64,000 nucleotides of DNA from RUG13409 sp045546135 (GCA_045546135.1 JAZQCD010000025.1:1-64000); one strand, 5' to 3'; shown: positions 34,969-43,995, counted from the first letter of the stretch. Notes: generated by a model from the sequence alone, not told the origin. Translations and numbers: made by a program.

Positions 34969-37479
34969 ATGGCAGATCTTATCAACGACAGCAAACTGCT
35001 TCAGCACGAGATATACGATGAAATGAAAAAGTCCTACATCGATTATTCGATGTCGGTCATAGTAGCAAGAGCACTTCCTGATGTAAGGGACGGTCTTAAG
35101 CCAGTTCACAGAAGGATACTCTACGGAATGGATGCCCTTGGCATCACTCCCGATAAGCCTCACAAAAAGTCTGCAAGGATCACAGGCGAAGTCATGGGTA
35201 AATATCACCCACACGGCGATGCATCCATCTACGATGCAATGGTCAGACTTGCGCAGCCTTGGAACATGAGGTATCCCCTCGTAGACGGACACGGAAACTT
35301 CGGATCCATGGATGGAGACGGAGCAGCTGCTTCCCGTTATACAGAAGCAAGGATGGCGCCCTTTGCCATGGAGATGCTTCGCGATATCGACAAGGACACA
35401 GTCGACTTTGTTCCCAACTATGACGGAGAAGAAAAAGAACCTGTTGTACTTCCGGCAAGATTCCCGAACCTCCTCGTAAACGGATCCAACGGTATAGCAG
35501 TAGGTATGGCAACTTCCATCCCTCCTCACAACCTAAGGGAAGTAATCCAGGGGACCATACTCCTCATAGACGATCCTGAAACAACAGATGATGAACTTGC
35601 AAGAGTCATCAAGGGACCTGATTTCCCGACAGGAGCTACCATAGTCGGAAAGTCAGCTATCAAGGAAGCCTATAGGACCGGTCAGGGCAAAGTAAAGGTA
35701 AGAGCAAAAGGGACCATAGAAGAAGGTTCCAAGGGACAGGTCTCCATAGTATTTACAGAGATCCCTTACCAGGTGAACAAGGCCCAGATGATAGCCCATA
35801 TAGCAGAGCTTGTAAAAGACAAGAAGCTCGAGGGCATCAAGGATATAAGGGACGAGTCCTCAAAGGGCGAAGTAAGGGTCGTAATAGACCTTAAGAAAGA
35901 CACAAATCCTAGGGTCATGCTCAACAGGCTCTACAAGCACACAGAGCTTGAATCAAACGTGAGCATCATCATGATAGCTCTCGTAAACGGAAAGCCTGAA
36001 CTCCTTTCTGTAAAGAGGATACTCGAAGAGTACATCAAGCATCAAAAGGAAGTCTTAACAAGAAGGACACGCTTTGACCTTGCAAAGGCAGAAGCAAGGG
36101 CACATATCCTAGAGGGTTACATCATAGCTCTTGATAACATCGACGAGGTCATCAAGACCATAAGGTCAGCCTATGACGATGCTAAGGAAAAGCTCATGGA
36201 AAGGTTCGGACTTTCCGACAGACAGGCACAGGCCATCCTTGAGATGCAGCTAAGAAGGCTCCAAGGACTGGAAAGAGAAAAGATCGAGACAGAACTTGCA
36301 GAACTTCAAAAGAGGATCGCTTACTACAAGAGCCTCCTTGCAGATGAGCACCTTCTCATGGGTGTCGTAAAAGACGAACTCAAGGAGATCGCAGTAAAAT
36401 GGGGCGACGACAGAAGGACTGAGATCATAGCTGACGAAGAAGAAGTAGACGAAGCAGAGCTCATTCAGGAAGAAGATATTATAGTAACCGTATCTCACCT
36501 TGGATACATCAAGAGAGTCTCAGCAGACACCTACAAGACTCAGAAGAGAGGCGGAAGAGGAGTCACGGGACAGACCACAAGAGAGAACGACTTTGTAAGA
36601 CATCTTGTTTCCTGCTCGACTCATGACACGCTTGTCTTCTTTACAAGCGTAGGAAAGGCTTACACCATCAGGGGCTTTGAGATCCCTGAAGGAGCAAGGA
36701 CAGGAAAGGGCATACCTGCTATCAACTTCCTCAATCTTATGCAGCATGAGAGGATATCCTCCGTGATGCCATTCAGAGCAGAGGACGAAGGCAAGTACCT
36801 CATCGCTGTCACAAAGAACGGCATCATCAAAAAGACTGCCGTATCTGAGTTCCATACAAACAGAAAGACAGGCCTCATTGCCATCAAGCTAAAGGAAGGC
36901 GACGAGCTTGTAGGTATCAAGGAAACTACAGGAACATCAACTGTCATCATAGTCACAAAACAGGGCAAGTGCATAAGCTTCTCAGAAGAGGATGTAAGGC
37001 CAATGGGAAGGAACGCTTCCGGCGTACATGCTATAGACCTTGGAAAGAACGACGAAGTAGTCTCCATGGAGCTTGCTGAAAAGAAAGAAGAACTCCTTGT
37101 AGTCACAAAGAACGGCTACGGCAAGAGAACTCCTGTAAAGGAATACAAGATCCAGGCAAGAGGCGGCAAGGGACTTCTGACTTATGACAAGAGCAAGTTC
37201 GACAAGACAGGAGAACTTGTGGGAGCCATGGTAGTCGCTGATGATGACGAAGTCTTCCTCATCAACTCAGACGGCATCATCATAAGGATCAAAGCCAACG
37301 AGGTTTCAAAACTCGGCAGGACAACTCAGGGCGTCAAGATCATGAAGGTCGAAGAAGGAACTGAGATAGTCGCAATGGCAAAGGGCCCGAGAGCTGAAGG
37401 CGAAGACGATGAAACAGTGGAAGAATCAAAAGACACTTCCAAGAAAAAAGATGACGGCGATCAGCTGAGTCTCGTATAA
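34969..37479 (+). CDS. gyrA: DNA gyrase subunit A
   Basis: Breaks and rejoins DNA in gyrase. The 836 residues show the winged-helix domain with the active-site Tyr in ASRYTEARMA, the quinolone-region HPHGDASIYDAMVRLAQ, a coiled coil, and the six-blade C-terminal domain with the GyrA box QKRGGRG. The end is an acidic/lysine tail (EDDETVEESKDTSKKKDDG). It follows gyrB by 13 bp. Confidence 0.98.
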   Translation: MADLINDSKLLQHEIYDEMKKSYIDYSMSVIVARALPDVRDGLKPVHRRILYGMDALGITPDKPHKKSARITGEVMGKYHPHGDASIYDAMVRLAQPWNMRYPLVDGHGNFGSMDGDGAAASRYTEARMAPFAMEMLRDIDKDTVDFVPNYDGEEKEPVVLPARFPNLLVNGSNGIAVGMATSIPPHNLREVIQGTILLIDDPETTDDELARVIKGPDFPTGATIVGKSAIKEAYRTGQGKVKVRAKGTIEEGSKGQVSIVFTEIPYQVNKAQMIAHIAELVKDKKLEGIKDIRDESSKGEVRVVIDLKKDTNPRVMLNRLYKHTELESNVSIIMIALVNGKPELLSVKRILEEYIKHQKEVLTRRTRFDLAKAEARAHILEGYIIALDNIDEVIKTIRSAYDDAKEKLMERFGLSDRQAQAILEMQLRRLQGLEREKIETELAELQKRIAYYKSLLADEHLLMGVVKDELKEIAVKWGDDRRTEIIADEEEVDEAELIQEEDIIVTVSHLGYIKRVSADTYKTQKRGGRGVTGQTTRENDFVRHLVSCSTHDTLVFFTSVGKAYTIRGFEIPEGARTGKGIPAINFLNLMQHERISSVMPFRAEDEGKYLIAVTKNGIIKKTAVSEFHTNRKTGLIAIKLKEGDELVGIKETTGTSTVIIVTKQGKCISFSEEDVRPMGRNASGVHAIDLGKNDEVVSMELAEKKEELLVVTKNGYGKRTPVKEYKIQARGGKGLLTYDKSKFDKTGELVGAMVVADDDEVFLINSDGIIIRIKANEVSKLGRTTQGVKIMKVEEGTEIVAMAKGPRAEGEDDETVEESKDTSKKKDDGDQLSLV

Positions 37480-37494
37480 AAAAGAATAACAGTC

Positions 37495-37535
37495 AAAAAA
37501 AAGAGAGGGTGCAGTTCGCAAAGAACGCACCCTCT
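37495..37535. terminator. Long hairpin after gyrA
   Basis: AGAGGGTGC...GCACCCTCT with an inner GTTC/GAAC stem. The T-run (a run of A at 37495-37502) is on the minus-strand side, so it is a better terminator for leftward transcripts; it may also end gyrA. Confidence 0.6.
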
Positions 37536-37558
37536 TGGTGTCTAATAAAGATACTTAT

Positions 37559-37568
37559 GTTTCTATAT
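37559..37568 (+). repeat. Direct repeat GTTTCTATAT, left copy (candidate element end)
   Basis: The same 10 bp occurs at 45756-45765. The two copies flank the foreign block. A weak but well-placed signal. Confidence 0.35.
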
Positions 37569-37646
37569 AAATAACAATTAAAAAATGCGCATTGTTCATA
37601 AAACAGAAATGAAATTGCGCTGTCAGTCAGGATTGGTGAATACATG

Positions 37647-37684
37647 GCCGTGATGGATACTTTTTCTGTCACGGCTGTTTTCTT
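37647..37684 (+). terminator. Terminator-like hairpin upstream of the foreign block
   Basis: GCCGTGA pairs with TCACGGC around a 15-nt loop, followed by TGTTTTCTT. Nothing else is seen in the 274-bp gap between gyrA and 37754 apart from the hairpin above, the direct repeat and the promoter below. Confidence 0.55.
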
Positions 37685-37685
37685 G

Positions 37686-37714
37686 TTGATATTCCTCATA
37701 ATTCTGAGTATAAT
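37686..37714 (+). promoter_or_regulatory. Promoter for the accessory operon
   Basis: TTGATA, exactly 17 bp, TATAAT; 40 bp before the HTH gene. Confidence 0.75.
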
Positions 37715-37753
37715 ATATTCGGAGTATTGTGTCTGCATATGAGGATGATGATT

Positions 37754-37957
37754 ATGAAAGAATACATGACGATTAAGGAAGCTTCTGAAAAGTGGGGAAT
37801 CGGGACCAGGTGGATCAATACCCTCTGCCATGAGGGAAGGATCGAAGGCGTTGTGAAATTCGGCGCATCCTTTGCTATCCCTTCTGAAGCCGAGAAGCCT
37901 GAAGACAGAAGAATCAAGAGCGGCAAATACATCAAGAAAAAGGATGAAAGGCTGTAA
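37754..37957 (+). CDS. Small helix-turn-helix DNA-binding protein
   Basis: 67 residues starting MKEYMTIKEASEKWGIGTRW, then INTLCHEGRIEGVVKFGASF. This is a MerR/excisionase-like HTH with a basic tail. The ATG at 37754 is preferred because GAGG precedes it by 9 nt; upstream in-frame ATGs at 37727 and 37739 lack a site. It ends 4 bp before the AlbA_2-type gene and the pair recurs in Firmicutes genomes, so it may be a small regulatory partner. Codon use differs from the origin genes. Confidence 0.7.
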   Translation: MKEYMTIKEASEKWGIGTRWINTLCHEGRIEGVVKFGASFAIPSEAEKPEDRRIKSGKYIKKKDERL

Positions 37958-37961
37958 TGAT

Positions 37962-39089
37962 ATGAGCGAAGTATTTGATATCAGAAAGTTTGATAAATAC
38001 AAGGAAGACAATCGACGGGAAGTCAAAACAGCAAGAGATAATCTTCCTGTCAGTCTGTGGGATACCTACTCTTCTTTCGCCAACTGTTACGGTGGTGTAA
38101 TCATCCTCGGGGTCAAAGAGCGGGAAGACGGTTCATGGTATACGACCGGTCTGAAAAATCCAGCCAAACAGCAGAAAACCTTCTGGGATATGGTCAATAA
38201 CCGTACCAAGGTCAGCATCAATCTACTGACCGAGAAGAACGTCGAAATCTATGAAATGAACGGCGATACCATCATGGTGATCTATGTCCCGATGGCAAGG
38301 CGTGAGCAGAAACCGGTCTATATCAATGACGACCTCTTTGGCGGCACTTTCCGCAGAGACTGGGAAGGCGATTATCACTGCACTCCCCTGCAGGGCAAGG
38401 CTATGATCCGCGACCAGACGGAAGACACTTATGATATGAACGTCCTTCCGAATACGCCTATGAGCGATCTCAATTATGATACGGTCCATTCATATCGAAA
38501 CAGGCATCAGCTTCTGAGGCCCGGCCATCCGTTTGAGGGTTATTCGGATGAAGAATACCTGCGCAGCATCGGCGCAGCGGCGATCGCGGAAGAAGACGAT
38601 CAGCTGCATCCTACCGGCGCAGGCCTTTCCGATCCGCGCAATAAGGCATTGATGAAAATGTTCAACATGATCAATGTCGGTGAACGTGCCGGAAGCGGTG
38701 TGCCGAATATCCTTCAGACATGGAGCAACGAAGAATGGATCGAGCCGGTGATCGATGAACAATTCAATCCCGACAGGACGATTCTGAAACTGTCATTCAT
38801 AAAGAAAGACAGCTTGGGTGGGGAAAGTCTCACCCAAAGGCCCACCCAAGCCACCCAAGGTCCCACCCAAGGTGCTAAAGAGATCCCAACGGTTTATAGT
38901 CTGCCCGAATTTGATCTTGCGATCATCAGTCTGATGAAAAAAGACCCGACGATCTCGCAGACAGCCATGGCCGCATCTTTGAACGCAAACATCAATACAT
39001 TGAAATACCATGTGATGAAGTTGAGGGAAAAGGGCATCATTGATCGGGAAGGCTCTTCACAAAAAGGTCGATGGATCGTGAAACTGTAA
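37962..39089 (+). CDS. AlbA_2/AAA_4 putative DNA-binding protein with internal deletion
   Basis: The N-terminal half is the AlbA_2 (Schlafen-like) domain (SSFANCYGGVIILGVKE, FRRDWEGDYHC). At about residue 221 the text runs from LHPTGAG straight into LSDPRNKALMKMFNMINVGERAGSGVPNI. In intact relatives those two blocks are separated by roughly 120 residues that include the histidine-kinase-like ATPase core (NALVHADY-type). Here 375 residues remain. The C-terminus has a PTQ-rich stretch from a short tandem repeat (38819-38874, CCACCCAAGG units) and a winged helix. It is open throughout, so it might still be made, but ATP binding should be lost. Confidence 0.75.
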   Translation: MSEVFDIRKFDKYKEDNRREVKTARDNLPVSLWDTYSSFANCYGGVIILGVKEREDGSWYTTGLKNPAKQQKTFWDMVNNRTKVSINLLTEKNVEIYEMNGDTIMVIYVPMARREQKPVYINDDLFGGTFRRDWEGDYHCTPLQGKAMIRDQTEDTYDMNVLPNTPMSDLNYDTVHSYRNRHQLLRPGHPFEGYSDEEYLRSIGAAAIAEEDDQLHPTGAGLSDPRNKALMKMFNMINVGERAGSGVPNILQTWSNEEWIEPVIDEQFNPDRTILKLSFIKKDSLGGESLTQRPTQATQGPTQGAKEIPTVYSLPEFDLAIISLMKKDPTISQTAMAASLNANINTLKYHVMKLREKGIIDREGSSQKGRWIVKL

Positions 39090-39099
39090 GGATGGTTAT

Positions 39100-39939
39100 A
39101 TGGGAAGAACAGAGAATGTTGAGCTGACAGTATTGTGTCTGATAGAAGACGGCGACAAGATACTGCTTCAAAACAGAGTCAAAAAGGATTGGCGGGGGTA
39201 CACCCTGCCCGGCGGCCATGTGGAACCTGGTGAGTCCTTTATAGACGCTGTGATCCGGGAAATGAGAGAAGAAACCGGATTGAAGGTTATTGAGCCGAGA
39301 CTGGTCGGGGTAAAACAGTTCCCGATAGAAAATGGCAGATATGTTGTCCTACTGTTCAAAGCAACACAGTGGTCCGGCGATCTCCTCTCTTCTGATGAAG
39401 GGCACATGGAATGGATAGAATACGACAGACTGCCGGTGATCAATACAGTTGATGATTTTGATGAGCTTCGCGTCTTAAAACCAGGCGGTATATGCCTATG
39501 CATGTCCGCAAGGAAAGGCTTACAGATTACAGCCCCATGTTTGGAACTGACAGAAGCGGAAAAGGACTTTTGGGAAAGTGTTTCCCAGTCTAATGATGAG
39601 TTGGAAAAGTATGGTGTTGGCAAATACCGTTTATCTGAAGCCGAACTTCCCGCCTCAATGGAACAGAATGGATTTGTGGAAGTGACAACAGGATATGCGC
39701 TTATTGACCTCACACCTGATGCGCCAAAGTATTCTTCACAAATGGCGGAAGAAATGTTTGAGTCGATGCGACAGAATGATTTGGAAGCAATTCAGTCTAT
39801 GCATTCAGCATGCGCTCAAAAAGCAATCTCAGCTGTTAATTCCAAGTATGATGAGCGTGTCCGGCTGTATCACGAAAGGATCAGACAATGGGATACAACT
39901 GTTTCAGTGACAATGATAGTTCGCGGAAGAAAAAAGTAG
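39100..39939 (+). CDS. Chimera: NUDIX hydrolase N-terminus joined to methyltransferase C-terminus
   Basis: Residues 1-120 are a NUDIX domain with a full box (GGHVEPGESFIDAVIREMRE-ETG, residues 38-60). At about residue 121-124 (near 39460) the sequence becomes the C-terminal half of a class I SAM methyltransferase: RVLKPGGICLCMSARKG, then ITAPCLELTEAEKDFWE. The methyltransferase SAM-binding half is absent. 279 residues in one open frame. This looks like an in-frame fusion by deletion between two neighbouring genes. The NUDIX half could still be active; the rest is probably inert. Confidence 0.75.
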   Translation: MGRTENVELTVLCLIEDGDKILLQNRVKKDWRGYTLPGGHVEPGESFIDAVIREMREETGLKVIEPRLVGVKQFPIENGRYVVLLFKATQWSGDLLSSDEGHMEWIEYDRLPVINTVDDFDELRVLKPGGICLCMSARKGLQITAPCLELTEAEKDFWESVSQSNDELEKYGVGKYRLSEAELPASMEQNGFVEVTTGYALIDLTPDAPKYSSQMAEEMFESMRQNDLEAIQSMHSACAQKAISAVNSKYDERVRLYHERIRQWDTTVSVTMIVRGRKK

Positions 39940-39984
39940 AATGAACTTTACTGTCTATATAAGAACAAAAAAGGTAAAAGAATA

Positions 39985-40482
39985 ATGGAGATCACTTTAG
40001 GAACCAGAACTGCAGATACAGTCAGAATCTATTTTGAAAAAGCCCGGAATCCTGTGATAAAAGCCATGCTGCCGCAGAAAGCTGCGACTGTGGAGGAGGC
40101 GCTTAAGGACTATGAAGATACACTCCTGCCTGGAGCTTCGAGCTATGGCAAGACCATCCTGGCTGATGGCATCTATGTCGGTGATATCTGGTGCTACTGC
40201 ATTGACCCCGATGAAGATCCAAATGCCATGCTGAGCTTTTGTGTTTTTGATGAATCTGTGTGGAATAAGGGGATTGCAACAAGTGCTGCCAGGCTGTTCC
40301 TTCATGAGACTTGTGCCAGGTATGGGCTGAAAACTGTCGGGGCTTTCTGCTTTTCAGATAATACAGCATCTATCCGTGTGCTCGAGAAGACCGGGTTCTG
40401 CCTGATAGAGGAATTCATGGAATACGGACGGCTCTCCAGGTATTATCAGTATGAAAATAAGGATCGGGGTAAAGCATGCTGA
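39985..40482 (+). CDS. GNAT-family N-acetyltransferase (RimL-like)
   Basis: 165 residues with the GNAT pattern: NAMLSFCVFDESVWNKGIAT-S (acetyl-CoA loop region), then FCFSDNTASIRVLEKTGFCLIEEF. It probably moves acetyl from acetyl-CoA to an amine; the acceptor is unknown. It overlaps the next acetyltransferase by 7 bp, so the two form an operon. Complete by length. Confidence 0.8.
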   Translation: MEITLGTRTADTVRIYFEKARNPVIKAMLPQKAATVEEALKDYEDTLLPGASSYGKTILADGIYVGDIWCYCIDPDEDPNAMLSFCVFDESVWNKGIATSAARLFLHETCARYGLKTVGAFCFSDNTASIRVLEKTGFCLIEEFMEYGRLSRYYQYENKDRGKAC

Positions 40483-41438
40483 GACTTGAAAAAGTAAATG
40501 GGAAAAATGTATGGGATATCCTGAAGCTGAAAGTATCGGATTCCCAAAAGGACTTTGTGGCGCGTAATGATATCAGCATCATCGAAGCATACACGGCGAT
40601 TACCGGAAACGGGTACGCCTTCCCCTTTGGTATCTATGAAGAGGATACCCCTGTCGGTTTTCTGATGATCGGATACGATACGGATGATTACTGGGACGAC
40701 GCGCCGGAGATTGCAAAAGGCAATTATAATCTCTGGCGCCTGATGATCGATGAGAAATATCAGGGCAAAGGTTACGGCAGGGAAGCTGTCAGACTGGCGC
40801 TGGTCTTTATCAATACGTTCCCCTGCGGCAAGGCTGACTATTGCTGTCTATCATATGAACCGGAGAACGATGCCGCTCGGAAGCTTTATAGTTCTTTTGG
40901 CTTTAAAGAGACGGGTGAATATGATGGCAAAGAAGTAATCGCAGTACTGAAACTGGCGGAAAACCCCGGCATGAATCATGCAGATAAATATCAGGATGTA
41001 CTGACCGCTGACTTTTCGGATATGCTCTTCCAGAATGCTTTTAAACAGTATTTTTCGGAGCTTGGAATACAGGTAACGGATTGGGATGGCCTGTTTCAGG
41101 AAATGAACGAAGAGGGCGGAAATGAGGCTTATATCCGTACCGCCACCGATGGAAACATCATTGGCTTTATTATGTTCAAGCCGGTTCCATTCAGCAGCTG
41201 GTTTTTTGAAGAAACCGGCGGCTTTATCCGTGAATTCTGGATTGCGGAAGCTTATCGCAGTCAGAGGAACGGAGCAGATTTACTGAAGCTCGCGGAGGAT
41301 CGTCTGGCTGCTCGAGATATCCATATGATCCTGTTAACGACGGATACCGCAGAGCAGTTTTATCTCCGCCACGGGTTCCAAAAAGCGCCTGGAATGAAGG
41401 CAAAGAACGAAGATCCTGTTTATATCAAGCGAATATGA
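40476..41438 (+). CDS. Tandem GNAT protein: spermine/spermidine acetyltransferase-like domain plus a second GNAT domain
   Basis: Residues 1-160 look like a complete BltD/PaiA-like polyamine acetyltransferase (LKVSDSQKDFVARNDISIIEAY, RLMIDEKYQGKGYGREA, YEPENDAARKLYSSFGF). After VIAVLKLAENPGMNHADKY a second GNAT follows (about 165-320, FIREFWIAEAYRSQRNGADLL, FYLRHGFQK). The join looks like the usual end of one gene and the start of another (GMNHADKY), so read-through fusion is possible. 320 residues, open. Confidence 0.75.
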   Translation: MLRLEKVNGKNVWDILKLKVSDSQKDFVARNDISIIEAYTAITGNGYAFPFGIYEEDTPVGFLMIGYDTDDYWDDAPEIAKGNYNLWRLMIDEKYQGKGYGREAVRLALVFINTFPCGKADYCCLSYEPENDAARKLYSSFGFKETGEYDGKEVIAVLKLAENPGMNHADKYQDVLTADFSDMLFQNAFKQYFSELGIQVTDWDGLFQEMNEEGGNEAYIRTATDGNIIGFIMFKPVPFSSWFFEETGGFIREFWIAEAYRSQRNGADLLKLAEDRLAARDIHMILLTTDTAEQFYLRHGFQKAPGMKAKNEDPVYIKRI

Positions 41439-41469
41439 AAGGACAGCATTTCTGCTGAATGATACAGGG

Positions 41470-42315
41470 ATGAATATTGAGAATATGACACTGAAAGACC
41501 TTCACCCCTCACAGTTTTACATTTCCGAGAAGAAACTGCATGATATCGAAGCGTGGTTTGATGCAGATAACCTCTCCGGGTTTGAAGCAATACCGGTTAA
41601 GATGCTGGACGGCATTCCGGTTATGACGGATGGACATACACGTGCCGCAGTGGCCCTGAGAGCAGGCATAGATACGGTTCCACTTACCTGGGACGAAGAC
41701 GATCTTGATTGGGATATGTACAGGGTCTGTGTGAAAGCATGTGAAGAGAGACAGGTCTTTTCTCCGGCAGACCTTTTGTCCCGGATTATCTCCGAGGAGG
41801 AATATAAAGAGAAATGGGACAAATGGTGTGACATTATGCAGGCTGCCATAAGAAGAAGCAGGATCACAATTAAACCGTATACGGAAAAAGAGGTTCCGGA
41901 TGTGCTGGCTTTTGAGAACCATCTTCGGGAAGAGGAAGATTTCTGGGGATGGGAGATCAATGAGCAATACATAAGCAGTGTTACTGCAAGCTTCCGTGAC
42001 CATAGATTTGCAAATGCCATATCTCTTCTTGCATATATGGACGGGCAGATTGTTGGCCGTATTGATTCAGTCCTGATTCCCTCACATTTTGACGGCGCGG
42101 TAAAAGCCTATCTGGATTGGATCTGTGTCATAAAGAGCTATCGGCATCAGGGCGTCGCGCAAGCGTTGCTCGACGAGCTGAAAAAGAAACTGAAACAGCA
42201 GGGTGTATACACGTTGATTGCCTTGACGGCCAGCAACGATGAAGCCCAGCGTTTTTATAAGAGCATACCGGATTCAGAAATGCATGATATCGGAATCTGG
42301 ATAAATATAAAATGA
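41470..42315 (+). CDS. ParB-like N-terminal domain fused to GNAT acetyltransferase
   Basis: Residues 1-125 have a ParB/sulfiredoxin-type fold signature (LHPSQFYISEKKL, VMTDGHTRAAVALRAG, plus helices). Residues 130-281 form a GNAT domain (AYLDWICVIKSYRHQGVAQAL, LTASNDEAQRFYKS). A GNAT fused to this kind of N-terminal domain is seen in Firmicutes, so this may be a genuine architecture and not a deletion product. Function unknown; the GNAT half should bind acetyl-CoA. Confidence 0.7.
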   Translation: MNIENMTLKDLHPSQFYISEKKLHDIEAWFDADNLSGFEAIPVKMLDGIPVMTDGHTRAAVALRAGIDTVPLTWDEDDLDWDMYRVCVKACEERQVFSPADLLSRIISEEEYKEKWDKWCDIMQAAIRRSRITIKPYTEKEVPDVLAFENHLREEEDFWGWEINEQYISSVTASFRDHRFANAISLLAYMDGQIVGRIDSVLIPSHFDGAVKAYLDWICVIKSYRHQGVAQALLDELKKKLKQQGVYTLIALTASNDEAQRFYKSIPDSEMHDIGIWINIK

Positions 42316-42548
42316 CGAGCCAAAATATGGAAAGATTTATATTTGAAAAACCATCAGTTAAGCGGAAAGATGGAATCATCGAGCTTCTGAATGAATTTGT
42401 TTCAGCACATTCTGAGATCAATGGATCCGGCGGTCTTGACCGTATTTTTGAGGGATGGACATTTGAACAAGCACTCGAACGCTGCTTGAACATGGAATCC
42501 AAGGATTATGGTGTAAATGCTGGTCGTTGCCCTGGGAAAACTTTCTAG
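42312..42548 (+). pseudogene. Truncated GNAT acetyltransferase gene
   Basis: The ATG overlaps the previous stop (ATGA). The first 78 residues (MERFIFEKPSVKRKDGIIE, FEQALERCLNM, GRCPGKTF) are a good GNAT beginning of a family that is about 170 long, but a TAG ends it right after GRCPGKTF, before the acetyl-CoA site. The rest is not found downstream. A 3'-deleted remnant. Confidence 0.7.
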
Positions 42549-42696
42549 CCTTGAAGCAGAATATTTGCAGCAGTATTCAGCAGAATAATAATCAAAAAGT
42601 TTTCTAGAATCCATTGGAACATATGGAACAATCCGCCCGTTTTCATGCCATATATAAGTGGAGGGATGGATTCCGTACTGGAGGGAGGTGGGCATA

Positions 42697-43659
42697 GTGG
42701 ACAACCGAACAGAACACGTAAACCAGAACGGTTTTCTTATGCTCAACGGCCCGCAGGATACGCTCTGGATCCCGCGATCTTCCAACAAGTCATGGCTTAC
42801 ACTGTTCTACGCTTTGCCCAAGGAACTGGTGCAGAAACAGCCGGAGTATCTTTTACTGTCGCGCTGCCCATATGATGTTCTGAGGACAGACCGTTACGAC
42901 GATCTGATCAATGACGATCTCTTCCTTCAGCTTGTCTGGGACTGTTATGCCTGGATGATCTTTCAGCGGATCCCCGTTCCAAAGAAAGACGGCACCTACC
43001 GATATATCCCCGGGCTGGATCTCCACTATTCCGGAGACTTCCCTTTATGGCGCTTGTCATACTACATGGTCGGAGTCATGAGGGATATGCTCGAACAGTT
43101 CGGCACCAGCTTTCAGGCGCTGTTCCGTGTGCAGAAGGATCAGGATATCCCTTTTATGGAACTGGACCGCTGGGCTGTTTTTTTCGGGGACATGACTGCC
43201 GCCATCATCATAAAAAAGGACTGGCAGCCGATGATCGATGACATTTGGAATAACCGCACACCGGAGGATTATTCCGAATTCTACAGCAGGGTCAAGGCCG
43301 CTTTTGAAGCGCAGTGGTCTCACAAACGCACCACCATCGGAAGACAGATGCGCTCCCTGGAAGCATTGATGGAAAATGCGGACGAAAAAGCCGCGGTCCT
43401 TGCTGTCGCCGATGAGAATGACTACGCTAAAGAGGCAGTAAACCGCATTGCCGGGGAGCAGTTCCTTGCGACGCTTTCTGAAAGAGACCAGACGATCCTC
43501 CACATGAAAAAAGAGGGATACACGAATCAGGAGATTGCTGAGAAAGTCAGCTATAAGACCCACAGCGCCGTGGTCAAACGGATGAAGAGGATCGCCGCTT
43601 TGTTTGAAGATTTCACCAAAGAGAGATACAGGGAACACCTTGATACCTTCGATCAGTGA
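42697..43659 (+). CDS. Sigma-70 region 4-like protein of a Tn4451/TnpX-type element
   Basis: 320 residues from a GTG at 42697, chosen because GGAGG stands 8 nt before it. The C-terminal 90 residues form a sigma region 4 type HTH (FLATLSERDQTILHMKKEGY, NQEIAEKVSYKTHSAVVKRM). The first 200 have no motif I can name. Similar genes sit upstream of the excisionase and recombinase in clostridial mobilisable elements, so it is likely a transcription factor of the element. Confidence 0.7.
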   Translation: MDNRTEHVNQNGFLMLNGPQDTLWIPRSSNKSWLTLFYALPKELVQKQPEYLLLSRCPYDVLRTDRYDDLINDDLFLQLVWDCYAWMIFQRIPVPKKDGTYRYIPGLDLHYSGDFPLWRLSYYMVGVMRDMLEQFGTSFQALFRVQKDQDIPFMELDRWAVFFGDMTAAIIIKKDWQPMIDDIWNNRTPEDYSEFYSRVKAAFEAQWSHKRTTIGRQMRSLEALMENADEKAAVLAVADENDYAKEAVNRIAGEQFLATLSERDQTILHMKKEGYTNQEIAEKVSYKTHSAVVKRMKRIAALFEDFTKERYREHLDTFDQ

Positions 43660-43722
43660 TCCGGTCTTTCGGCATCATTCCATCGCTTCCCATCCATCAG
43701 AATCCATCATATCTGTGTGAAG

Positions 43723-43749
43723 CAGCTCTCAGAAATGAGGGCTGTTTTT
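43723..43749 (+). terminator. Terminator after the sigma-like gene
   Basis: CAGCTCTCA pairs with TGAGGGCTG (one G-T pair), then TTTTTATT. Confidence 0.75.
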
Positions 43750-43785
43750 ATTATGCTCAAAATCATGAAAAAGGAGGTACACACC

Positions 43786-43995
43786 ATGAGCAGCGAACTG
43801 TTTCACGACCTGCCGGATATCATTGACGCAAAGATGCTGGCCGAAACCCTGTCTATCTCCAAGTCAGGAGCCTATGCCCTGATGAATGAGAAAGACCTCC
43901 CGACATTGAAGATCCGTATTACAAGATTCCACCCTTTCCGGCACACCATCCCAGGCATAATTACTGGTTCGAAACTGAGGGGCATATCTGGGTGA
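43786..43995 (+). pseudogene. Excisionase-like HTH gene, C-terminus disrupted
   Basis: AAGGAGG precedes the ATG at 43786. MSSELFHDLPDIIDAKMLAE, then TLSISKSGAYALMNEKDLPTLKI, is the standard small HTH excisionase of these elements. Straight after LPTLKI the usual basic end is replaced by unrelated residues (RITRFHPFRHTIPG) read in the wrong frame of the following DNA. 69 residues remain. A deletion or frameshift here is likely. Confidence 0.65.

Noticed and set aside
37493..38026. A 177-codon minus-strand frame after gyrA
   Set aside because: It covers hairpins, a promoter and the HTH gene on the opposite strand and shows no protein family signs.
42658..42696. ATG start at 42658 for the sigma-like gene
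   Set aside because: A GTG at 42697 has a strong ribosome site in the right place; the 13 extra residues cover that site.
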